NCBI GenBank assembly: GCA_003991915.1
Contig: RQTK01000315.1
Location: forward strand, 114,501-178,500
Origin: Elysia chlorotica
Taxonomy: Eukaryota > Mollusca > Gastropoda > Plakobranchidae
Length of the DNA: 64,000 bases
Reading direction: 5' to 3'
Shown piece after piece: positions 63,401 to 64,000 of this stretch. The position numbers and the translations under genes are program-made. The notes beneath the pieces were generated by a model, which made no database searches, was not told the DNA's origin, and was given only the letters and a program-made list of their open reading frames with translations. Within the stretch, counting starts at the first letter, position 1, and every line of letters starts with the position of its first letter.

Positions 63401-63649
63401 ATTATCTTTTTAGTGGAGGATATGTAAGCTCTTGGTAATAGAAAACAATTACACAAAACAATGGAGTAATATTCCTAAACAATGAGATAAGACTTTCCTT
63501 CATAAAATCTATTAATGAGGCTGAGTCTGGCAATTCAGATCAATTCTTTACCTGTGTGGGTGTAAAAGTTATCTCCCCCTCGATGACCTCCTCTGGCTCC
63601 AGCGTGACGGATGACATGCCCGGGTTTAGGAGTTGGTAGTTGAAATCCT
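20479..63649 (-). CDS. CFAP47: CFAP47-like flagellar protein, 3' two thirds of gene (multi-exon, 5' partial)
   Basis: Order on the - strand: 63649-63552, 63270-62989, 60001-59800, 59414-59216, 58731-58640, 57803-57674, 57249-57150, 55921-55723, 55284-55029, 53843-53550, 52604-52382, 51624-51429, 49508-49411, 46612-46478, 45831-45568, (43127-43110), 40881-40711, 40391-40286, 39728-39474, 38879-38740, 37439-37317, 36968-36833, 35880-35675, 35250-35107, 34123-34005, 33218-33164, 32490-32342, 30880-30739, 29698-29523, 29078-28971, 27520-27304, 26558-26402, 26067-25851, 24724-24462, 22761-22590, 22093-21932, 21500-21332, 20703-20479. All phases fit, giving about 2,130 residues. The chain has Ig-like/ASH-type repeats, a Ser-rich linker, a CH domain and a C-terminus matching what I know of vertebrate CFAP47, a protein of about 3,200 residues needed for sperm flagella and linked to the central apparatus. 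The first third and start codon lie outside the window. The CH middle segment was not found. Confidence 0.9.
21332..21500 (-). CDS. CFAP47: CFAP47-like exon (Ig-like/ASH repeat)
   Basis: The acceptor is GTTCAACAG and the donor ATACAG|GTAGCT. It codes [19 protein letters not shown], a [17 protein letters not shown] strand pair and [12 protein letters not shown], the classic edge of an MSP/ASH-type beta-sandwich. Start phase 2/1, end phase 0. Confidence 0.93.
21932..22093 (-). CDS. CFAP47: CFAP47-like exon
   Basis: Codes [18 protein letters not shown], then [20 protein letters not shown] and GFRLNSQQK. The acceptor is CAAACTAG and the donor AAAA|GTAAGT. The LWKFP...ATEP block is conserved in CFAP47. 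Confidence 0.92.
22590..22761 (-). CDS. CFAP47: CFAP47-like exon
   Basis: Codes [20 protein letters not shown] and [14 protein letters not shown]. The acceptor is CTCCACAAG and the donor ATGGA|GTGAGT. It joins exons 24462-24724 and 21932-22093 in frame. Confidence 0.9.
22762..24379. other. CFAP47-like intron
   Basis: About 1.6 kb, AT-rich. Near 23890-24200 a phrase like TTTCATGTGCTCT..CCCTAGTATTTCCACA recurs three or four times with divergence, an old degenerate repeat. No exon or RNA seen. Confidence 0.5.
24380..24741 (-). repeat. inverted repeat, left arm (contains functional exon)
   Basis: 362 bp that match the reverse complement of 25258-25619 without indels and with four differences. 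It contains the exon 24462-24724 with both its splice sites. Confidence 0.95.
24462..24724 (-). CDS. CFAP47: CFAP47-like exon, also present as inverted copy
   Basis: The acceptor is CTCCCTGCAG and the donor CAACA|GTAAGG. It codes [18 protein letters not shown], then [19 protein letters not shown] and a polar tail. The phases fit both neighbours. A nearly identical copy lies in opposite orientation at 25269-25554. Confidence 0.92.
25258..25619 (+). repeat. inverted repeat, right arm (antisense exon copy)
   Basis: Reverse-complement copy of 24380-24741. It lies in the intron just before the true exon and points the opposite way, so it cannot be spliced into the CFAP47-like transcript. Relative to the exon it has three coding differences, all in third codon positions and synonymous, and one intronic difference. 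Confidence 0.95.
25851..26067 (-). CDS. CFAP47: CFAP47-like exon
   Basis: Codes [20 protein letters not shown], then [20 protein letters not shown] and [19 protein letters not shown]. The acceptor is CCAGACACAG and the donor CTAGG|GTCAGT, chosen because it alone keeps frame with the next exon. Confidence 0.88.
26402..26558 (-). CDS. CFAP47: CFAP47-like exon
   Basis: The acceptor CCCCTCCAG is followed by [15 protein letters not shown], then [20 protein letters not shown]. The LGEW start is the usual beginning of the last beta-strands of an ASH repeat. Ends in phase 1 at CACAG|GTTGGT. Confidence 0.92.
26559..27303. other. CFAP47-like intron
   Basis: AT-rich, with no exon, RNA gene or clear repeat recognised. 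Confidence 0.55.
27304..27520 (-). CDS. CFAP47: CFAP47-like exon
   Basis: Codes [20 protein letters not shown], then [20 protein letters not shown] and [13 protein letters not shown]. The NPT...L pattern and the closing KIIFISEQ are ASH-repeat features. The donor is GAGCAG|GTGGGA in phase 0. Confidence 0.93.
27521..28970. other. CFAP47-like intron
   Basis: About 1.45 kb. I see no exon. A motif of AGTTATTAATGGTAAACAC type is repeated near 28530-28580. Nothing else stands out. Confidence 0.5.
28971..29078 (-). CDS. CFAP47: CFAP47-like exon
   Basis: Codes [20 protein letters not shown] and [16 protein letters not shown]. The [13 protein letters not shown] strand is a hallmark of CFAP47-type ASH repeats. 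The acceptor is GTTTACAG and the donor GCAA|GTGAGT. Confidence 0.94.
29523..29698 (-). CDS. CFAP47: CFAP47-like exon
   Basis: Codes [20 protein letters not shown], then [20 protein letters not shown] and PSQVGETRG, completing into [10 protein letters not shown] with the next exon. A textbook ASH repeat start. Confidence 0.94.
30239..30720. repeat. 24-bp minisatellite, about 20 copies
   Basis: The unit is CCACTGATGTAACCACTGAACTAG with GAGGTAACC variants. It begins about 18 bp past the donor of exon 30739-30880 and lies wholly in the intron. Because 24 is a multiple of three, it gives a long open Val/Ser/Thr frame fused to the exon, which is an artefact. Confidence 0.95.
30739..30880 (-). CDS. 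CFAP47: CFAP47-like exon
   Basis: Codes [20 protein letters not shown], then [20 protein letters not shown] and TVACACQ, an acidic linker followed by the first strands of an ASH repeat. The acceptor is TGTCTCAG and the donor GCCAG|GTAGGG. Confidence 0.92.
30881..31110. repeat. degenerate repeats beside an exon acceptor
   Basis: About five diverged units of 45-60 bp, each with a phrase like TTCCTGACACACAAAAGCACATTACTTCTC. The first, at the exon boundary, contains the real acceptor (GTGTCTCAG on the - strand). Confidence 0.6.
31111..31854. other. CFAP47-like intron, middle
   Basis: AT-rich sequence without recognised content. Confidence 0.5.
31855..32341. repeat. degenerate minisatellite built on the donor of exon 32342-32490
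   Basis: About 13 imperfect units of 30-38 bp. The plus-strand core is ATCTTACTTGTAACGG followed by TTTTCAACAT. The exon's own boundary reads GTCTTACTTGTGAGGGTTTTCACC. The units therefore repeat the exon 3' end with its GTAAG donor, read on the - strand as GTTACAA|GTAAGAT. Confidence 0.85.
32342..32490 (-). CDS. CFAP47: CFAP47-like exon
   Basis: Codes [20 protein letters not shown], then [20 protein letters not shown] and AFVAGENPH. The [10 protein letters not shown]...FVA pattern is the typical closing part of an ASH repeat. The donor is CACAA|GTAAGA. Confidence 0.94.
32491..33163. other. CFAP47-like intron
   Basis: AT-rich. Degenerate phrases of the type ATAAATTTGTATATGTAACCTGCTTAACAC recur at about 32530-32780 (roughly 55-60 bp spacing). 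No exon seen. Confidence 0.5.
33164..33218 (-). CDS. CFAP47: CFAP47-like small exon (55 nt)
   Basis: Codes [18 protein letters not shown] between GTTCCAG and ATAGG|GTAAGA. Phases fit both neighbours (RS|VMHT and TYR|VESD). Confidence 0.9.
33535..33990. repeat. (CT)n tract with gap
   Basis: A CT/TCTG-rich tract on both sides of the N run 33739-33892. It lies directly past the donor of exon 34005-34123. Confidence 0.94.
33739..33892. other. assembly gap (N run)
   Basis: 154 N bases inside a CT repeat. Confidence 0.97.
34005..34123 (-). CDS. CFAP47: CFAP47-like exon
   Basis: Codes [20 protein letters not shown], then [19 protein letters not shown]. The KPLALD phrase is characteristic of the inter-repeat junctions of CFAP47. 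The donor is GCCAG|GTGAGG. Confidence 0.94.
34500..35106. repeat. minisatellite built on the donor of exon 35107-35250
   Basis: About 13 units of 40-45 bp with the core TTTATCTCCTCCTTGAGAGA followed by TAAAGAAAGCTAACAACT. The exon end reads AACTCACGTTTATCTCCTCC, so each unit carries the exon 3' end, and at least three (near 34605, 35015 and the true one at 35101-35106) keep the ACTCAC donor (GTGAGT on the - strand). Most others have the donor changed to ACTGTA or ACTGCA. Confidence 0.9.
35107..35250 (-). CDS. CFAP47: CFAP47-like exon
   Basis: Codes [20 protein letters not shown], then [20 protein letters not shown] and PLKEEEIN. The acceptor is GGCTACAG and the donor AAAC|GTGAGT, phase 0 at both ends. 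Confidence 0.93.
35675..35880 (-). CDS. CFAP47: CFAP47-like exon
   Basis: Codes [20 protein letters not shown], then [20 protein letters not shown] and a strand ending [10 protein letters not shown]. The [11 protein letters not shown]...RVY pattern is strongly CFAP47-like. The acceptor is AATTGTAG and the donor TATT|GTAAGT. Confidence 0.94.
35881..36832. other. CFAP47-like intron
   Basis: Contains a possible, very weak tRNA-SINE-like stretch at about 36105-36225 (CAGTTCAGCCTATAAAGC). Otherwise AT-rich and featureless. Confidence 0.45.
36833..36968 (-). CDS. CFAP47: CFAP47-like exon
   Basis: Codes [20 protein letters not shown], then [20 protein letters not shown] and TRVPK. The donor at CAAAAG|GTGATG gives the GAT codon shared with the next exon; an upstream GTGCCA would not fit the phase. 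Confidence 0.88.
37317..37439 (-). CDS. CFAP47: CFAP47-like exon
   Basis: Codes [20 protein letters not shown], then [20 protein letters not shown] and K. It joins exon 38740-38879 as AAQQ|QMSD. Acceptor CTCCTTCAG, donor CAAAG|GTAAAA. Confidence 0.92.
37440..38459. other. CFAP47-like intron with degenerate direct repeats
   Basis: AT-rich. At about 38150-38450 a phrase of the form AAATGATCAGATATTATGA followed by GAGCAAACAA recurs about four or five times with divergence. Confidence 0.5.
38465..38722 (+). mobile_element. tRNA-derived SINE
   Basis: The head has an A-box-like GGTAGAACATCGGCTTCCGA and a B-box GAGTTCGAATCC. The body runs through CCCTACTGGTTGGGTCGGTG and CCCCGCCCTGTCTCGTG to the tail ATATAGTGCTGATGTTGGAC, ending with TCAACTCAATTCAACTCAA. 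Partial relatives of body or tail occur at 46140-46240 and 62560-62700, so this is a repeated family. It ends within 20 bp of the exon donor at 38740. Confidence 0.85.
38740..38879 (-). CDS. CFAP47: CFAP47-like exon
   Basis: Codes [20 protein letters not shown], then [20 protein letters not shown] and LIIAAQQ. The IYWKCESG...E..L.IPVTN..KERAL..AAQQ pattern is highly characteristic. Donor CAG|GTACGC. Confidence 0.94.
38880..39473. other. CFAP47-like intron
   Basis: AT-rich, no recognised content. Confidence 0.5.
39474..39728 (-). CDS. CFAP47: CFAP47-like exon
   Basis: Codes [20 protein letters not shown], then [40 protein letters not shown] and a Ser/Ala-rich end. A complete ASH-type closing half. 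Ends in phase 1 at CGCAG|GTTTGT. Confidence 0.94.
40012..40200. repeat. two diverged copies of the exon 40286-40391 donor region
   Basis: GCATATCCCATGATGGCTTAC plus TTTTTCTTCGGCTTCTG (near 40028-40065) and AACCCCATGGTGCCCTAC plus TGTTTTTGCTGCTG (near 40176-40210) match the true boundary CATTTCCCATGGTGCCTTAC plus TGTTCTTCTGCTCC at 40266-40300. Both lie in the intron downstream of the donor. Confidence 0.75.
40286..40391 (-). CDS. CFAP47: CFAP47-like exon
   Basis: Codes [20 protein letters not shown] and [15 protein letters not shown], a basic, probably disordered linker. Acceptor CTCTTGCAG, donor AACA|GTAAGG. Confidence 0.9.
40711..40881 (-). CDS. CFAP47: CFAP47-like exon
   Basis: Codes [20 protein letters not shown], then [20 protein letters not shown] and [31 protein letters not shown]...G.FRIVL is a conserved ASH-repeat segment. 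Donor AGA|GTGAGT, phase 0 at both ends. Confidence 0.93.
40882..43109. other. CFAP47-like intron
   Basis: About 2.2 kb of AT-rich sequence with an (AG)n/(AT)n block at 41764-41834. No further exon recognised. Confidence 0.5.
41764..41834. repeat. (AG)n with internal (AT)n
   Basis: Two AG runs separated by a TATATATATATA stretch. Confidence 0.95.
43110..43127 (-). CDS. CFAP47: candidate 18-nt microexon of the CFAP47-like gene
   Basis: TTTTGCTTTTCCAG is followed by 18 bases coding KKGLDQ and then GTAACC. It is phase 0 on both sides and would insert six residues between IDNIRPK and STVKVESP without changing frame. The gene is also in frame without it, so it is only a candidate. Confidence 0.35.
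43314..43378. repeat. (AG)n microsatellite
   Basis: A GA run of about 60 bases. Confidence 0.95.
43600..43877. repeat. about 137-bp tandem duplication, two copies
   Basis: CTTTTAAAAAGTGAAATATT to CCATATGTGTATC occurs at about 43600-43736 and 43737-43877, with about seven differences and a 4-base TTTG insertion in the second copy. Purely intronic. Confidence 0.92.
44088..44687. mobile_element. MITE-like element with long imperfect terminal inverted repeats
   Basis: The left end begins CCAGGGGCCGTGTTCAT. The reverse complement of the right end begins CCAGGAGTCGTATTCAT. The similarity continues for about 90 bases (AGGCCTAAAA, GTCTAAG, ATTCATGG in matching order). There is no internal coding capacity. 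I cannot define a clean target-site duplication, so the superfamily stays open. Confidence 0.75.
44688..45567. other. CFAP47-like intron
   Basis: AT-rich. A 6-nt stretch with perfect splice sites at 45069-45074 is listed as rejected. Nothing else seen. Confidence 0.5.
45568..45831 (-). CDS. CFAP47: CFAP47-like exon
   Basis: Codes [20 protein letters not shown], then [40 protein letters not shown] and a strand ending [11 protein letters not shown] complete ASH-type repeat that follows the CH domain. Phase 0 at both ends. Confidence 0.94.
46140..46240 (+). repeat. SINE tail fragment
   Basis: CTATAGTGCTGATGTTGGATG plus CAACTCAACTCAACTGG matches the 3' end of the SINE at 38465-38722. The TATAGTCTATAGGCC phrase before it is duplicated. 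Confidence 0.75.
46320..46346. repeat. (TA)n microsatellite
   Basis: About 13 TA units. Confidence 0.95.
46478..46612 (-). CDS. CFAP47: CFAP47-like exon, end of CH domain
   Basis: Codes [20 protein letters not shown], then [20 protein letters not shown] and TVTRQ. DPNP...L...[10 protein letters not shown] is the last helix region of a calponin-homology domain followed by the link to the next Ig-like repeat. Phase 0 at both ends. Confidence 0.93.
47815..48050. repeat. (CT)n-rich tract
   Basis: Pyrimidine-rich CT/TTCT/TCTG repeat. Confidence 0.93.
48361..48711 (+). other. unassigned 116-aa open reading frame
   Basis: An open frame without low-complexity bias, containing [13 protein letters not shown] and a basic, Ser/Thr-rich middle, located antisense in a CFAP47-like intron and ending just before the gap. 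I do not recognise a family. It may be a retroelement piece or chance. Confidence 0.2.
48729..48802. other. assembly gap (N run)
   Basis: 74 N bases between unique sequence on the left and a (GAT)n repeat on the right. Confidence 0.97.
48803..48907. repeat. (GAT)n microsatellite
   Basis: About 33 GAT units directly beside the gap. Confidence 0.95.
49171..49310. repeat. two diverged copies of the exon 49411-49508 donor region
   Basis: GACTAGAAAAGACATGTGAG plus TTTCAAGTAAGG (at 49176) and TTACTAGGAAAGGTATATGA plus TCCTGAAGTGAG (at 49257) match the true boundary CTCACCAGGAAAGGCATGTG plus AGCTCCAAGTAAAG at 49406. Offsets are about 150 and 232 bp downstream of the donor. Confidence 0.7.
49411..49508 (-). 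CDS. CFAP47: CFAP47-like exon, CH domain
   Basis: Codes [20 protein letters not shown] and [12 protein letters not shown], the strongly conserved second part of a calponin-homology domain (NFD.DL.DGLV). Acceptor TATTTCAG, donor CCTG|GTGAGT, phase 0 end. Confidence 0.95.
49509..50529. other. CFAP47-like intron with LINE 3' end
   Basis: At 49970-50170 a + strand sequence ends with TCCCTCAAAGGGACAAATAAAG and a short ATCATATC tail, typical of a non-LTR element 3' end. The rest is AT-rich. Confidence 0.55.
50530..51365 (+). mobile_element. LINE endonuclease-domain remnant (CR1/L2-like)
   Basis: The + strand reads [31 protein letters not shown], a stop, SGGGIAFVF, then the open stretch 50814-51158 with [17 protein letters not shown] and [10 protein letters not shown], and later [15 protein letters not shown]. 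This order is the AP-type endonuclease of CR1/L2-like LINEs and its link to the reverse transcriptase. Stops and frameshifts show that it is dead. It is antisense inside a CFAP47-like intron. Confidence 0.8.
51429..51624 (-). CDS. CFAP47: CFAP47-like exon, start of CH domain
   Basis: Codes [20 protein letters not shown], then [20 protein letters not shown] and [32 protein letters not shown] is the first helix of the calponin-homology domain. Acceptor CCCGCAG, donor AAGG|GTAATA. Confidence 0.94.
51625..52381. other. CFAP47-like intron
   Basis: AT-rich, no recognised content. Confidence 0.5.
52382..52604 (-). CDS. CFAP47: CFAP47-like exon
   Basis: Codes [20 protein letters not shown], then [20 protein letters not shown] and [18 protein letters not shown]. 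The acceptor GTGACCAG|ATG was chosen because it alone joins in phase. GACVS...PEYL and the SKR.WTD.LLQI helix are recognisable CFAP47 features. Confidence 0.93.
52605..52984. repeat. degenerate duplicated segment in the intron
   Basis: The stretch from about GATGCTCTGATACTAGG to ATCAGACAGAAACC (near 52680-52770) recurs diverged at about 52830-52935 (AACACTCTGACACCAGG, TATCAGACAGAAATATATG). Confidence 0.6.
52985..53542. repeat. 43-bp minisatellite of decoy splice donors, 13 copies
   Basis: The unit, plus strand, is GACTTACCTGTGGAAGGTGA followed by GCAGGTGATGATCCTTTATCATA. Thirteen units (twelve of 43, one of 42 bases) end exactly where the exon boundary begins (GACTTACCTGAGGAAGGTGA at 53543). 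Each unit reads on the - strand as CTCACCTTCCACAG|GTAAGTC, i.e. the exon's last bases plus its 5' splice site. Confidence 0.95.
53550..53843 (-). CDS. CFAP47: CFAP47-like exon
   Basis: Codes a Lys-rich start ([20 protein letters not shown]), then [40 protein letters not shown] and [24 protein letters not shown]...YWQH.TLLTFL is highly conserved in CFAP47. The donor CTCAG|GTAAGT heads a row of 13 copies of itself. Confidence 0.95.
53844..55028. other. CFAP47-like intron
   Basis: About 1.2 kb, AT-rich, with a (TCTG)n block at 54905-54970. No exon recognised. Confidence 0.5.
54905..54970. repeat. (TCTG)n microsatellite
   Basis: TCTG units with CT flanks. Confidence 0.95.
55029..55284 (-). CDS. 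CFAP47: CFAP47-like exon
   Basis: Codes a Pro/Thr-rich start ([12 protein letters not shown]), then [40 protein letters not shown] and [20 protein letters not shown]. The LEVL.A.QRWFS..GWP..YP..IPET helical block is CFAP47-specific as far as I know. Acceptor CCCTTCAG, donor GGCA|GTGAGT. Confidence 0.94.
55285..55722. other. CFAP47-like intron
   Basis: No exon seen; contains short G and A runs. Confidence 0.5.
55723..55921 (-). CDS. CFAP47: CFAP47-like exon, Ser/Pro-rich linker
   Basis: Codes [20 protein letters not shown], then [20 protein letters not shown] and [15 protein letters not shown]. It is low-complexity but under normal splice control (CTACAG, CACTG|GTGAGA), and joins the Ig-like part to the helical part before the CH domain. 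Confidence 0.88.
55975..56190. repeat. (AG)n-rich tract
   Basis: GA repeats with GGG and ACA interruptions, just upstream (transcript sense) of exon 55723-55921. On the - strand it is a long pyrimidine tract. Confidence 0.93.
56507..56783. repeat. duplicated segment with truncated exon copy (B1)
   Basis: Matches 56952-57228 at an offset of 445 bp. It contains the last 66 or so bases of exon 57150-57249 and its donor, but the exon's 5' part and acceptor are replaced by an (AG)n run. It could not act as an exon from its own acceptor. Confidence 0.92.
56784..56955. repeat. (AG)n block plus flank copied from 56180-56300
   Basis: GCAAAGCACAAAAATAG and the following about 105 bases equal 56191-56300 at an offset of 653 bp, with a GA run in front of both. 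Confidence 0.9.
57150..57249 (-). CDS. CFAP47: CFAP47-like exon (3' part duplicated downstream)
   Basis: Codes [20 protein letters not shown] and [13 protein letters not shown]. It has a proper acceptor (CATTCTCCAG) and donor (GAGCAG|GTAAGG) and fits the phases. The copy at 56717-56783 keeps only [12 protein letters not shown] and the donor. Confidence 0.92.
57360..57540. repeat. (CTAT)n and (TCTG)n microsatellites
   Basis: About 17 CTAT units at 57400-57470 followed by TCTG units. Confidence 0.95.
57674..57803 (-). CDS. CFAP47: CFAP47-like exon
   Basis: Codes [20 protein letters not shown], then [20 protein letters not shown] and AGQ. The donor CAAGT|GTGAGT was chosen by phase. End of an Ig-like repeat. 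Confidence 0.9.
57804..58639. other. CFAP47-like intron
   Basis: AT-rich, no recognised content. Confidence 0.5.
58640..58731 (-). CDS. CFAP47: CFAP47-like exon
   Basis: Codes [20 protein letters not shown] and [10 protein letters not shown]. Acceptor GCATTCAG, donor GATG|GTCAGT. Confidence 0.9.
59216..59414 (-). CDS. CFAP47: CFAP47-like exon
   Basis: Codes [20 protein letters not shown], then [20 protein letters not shown] and [20 protein letters not shown]. The YEC.IPV.IN...[15 protein letters not shown] pattern is the junction of two Ig-like repeats. Donor CGCAA|GTGAGT. Confidence 0.93.
59800..60001 (-). CDS. CFAP47: CFAP47-like exon
   Basis: Codes [20 protein letters not shown], then [20 protein letters not shown] and [20 protein letters not shown]. 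An ASH-type repeat opening. Acceptor CCCTGCAG, donor CCAG|GTGCGA. Confidence 0.92.
60002..62988. other. large CFAP47-like intron
   Basis: About 3 kb, AT-rich. It holds a SINE body fragment at 62560-62700 and nothing else I can name. Exon phases on both sides match, so no exon need be missing. Confidence 0.55.
62560..62700 (+). repeat. SINE body fragment
   Basis: TCCCCTACTAGTGGGTCAGTG and the following TATAATGTGAATGGCTGGGG, then CTGCACTGTCTTG, follow the order of the SINE at 38465-38722 with strong divergence. Confidence 0.65.
62989..63270 (-). CDS. CFAP47: CFAP47-like exon
   Basis: Codes [20 protein letters not shown], a Pro/Thr-rich loop, then [20 protein letters not shown] and [20 protein letters not shown]. 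Phase 0 at both ends. [10 protein letters not shown] is a strong CFAP47 marker. Confidence 0.94.
63552..63649 (-). CDS. CFAP47: CFAP47-like first exon visible in the window
   Basis: Codes [20 protein letters not shown] and [12 protein letters not shown]. Acceptor CCTTTCAG, donor CACAG|GTAAAG. It begins with two bases of a split codon, so an exon beyond 64000 must precede it. Confidence 0.92.
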
Positions 63650-64000
63650 CTGAAAGGGAGATAACCAATATACTTTACAGAAGGCGAGGCAATCAATAAT
63701 TTTTGCAACATGGCAGACAAATTTTTTGCTATGAATGATAATCACAAATTAGTGAATTCAAGAAGTAGTTAAAAAATTTTACGTGAAGCAGACAAACAGT
63801 AAATATCATAACTAAAAGGTATTGGGAGAATGTCAATGGACTATCAATTACTGCAAGAAACAAAGTGCGAATTCTGCACCAATAAAATTGTGGAAGGAAA
63901 CATTAAGAACATCGTCGTAAAGAATTTTATAAAATCTCTCACCAACACTAGCAGCAATATTTTAATAAAGTATAAGATAACTTTGGAAACTTTCAAACAT

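Overview
The window is nuclear DNA of an invertebrate animal, probably a mollusc (lophotrochozoan). The evidence is many short exons with GT-AG introns, abundant microsatellites and minisatellites, remnants of Penelope-like and LINE retroelements, tRNA-derived SINE pieces, and a flagellar gene. Nothing bacterial or viral is visible. The mollusc assignment is an inference from the repeat families and not proven. Three N runs (16575-16786, 33739-33892, 48729-48802) lie in or beside simple repeats and look like assembly gaps.

Region 1 (about 1.4-8.7 kb, + strand) holds a complete 8-exon gene for an SLC22-family membrane transporter. All splice phases join, giving 542 residues with the family motifs. 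Its introns carry a decayed Penelope-like element (3.6-4.35 kb), a LINE tail (7.26-7.6 kb) and a pyrimidine tract of about 475 bp directly in front of exon 7.

Region 2 (8.7-20.4 kb) separates two convergent genes. It contains a 38-bp minisatellite array (9.48-10.56 kb), a reverse-strand LINE reverse-transcriptase fragment (10.76-11.5 kb), a tandem duplication of about 1 kb containing (CAGA)n (11.43-13.45 kb), an intronless broken legumain copy (15.15-16.12 kb, - strand), a retroelement 3' tail and a 101-bp tandem duplication.

Region 3 (20.48-63.65 kb, - strand) is the 3' two thirds of a very large gene that I assign to CFAP47 (cilia and flagella associated protein 47). I resolved 36 exons plus one candidate 18-nt microexon. 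The phases are compatible throughout, giving about 2,130 residues and a proper stop at 20479. The order is Ig-like/ASH repeats, a Ser-rich linker, a CH (calponin-homology) region, then more Ig-like/ASH repeats and the conserved C-terminus. The 5' end lies beyond the right edge. A short middle piece of the CH domain was not found; the 48.73-48.80 kb gap lies in the intron where it belongs.

The most unusual signal is that at least six CFAP47 exons have their own 3' end plus 5' splice site copied into the intron just downstream. Three of these became long minisatellites (52985-53549, about 34.5-35.1 kb, about 31.86-32.34 kb), so they are tandem rows of decoy donor sites. One further exon (24462-24724) has a 98.9% identical inverted copy about 0.5 kb away, and its three coding differences are all synonymous. 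The transporter and the flagellar gene are tail-to-tail neighbours, and nothing suggests that they work together.
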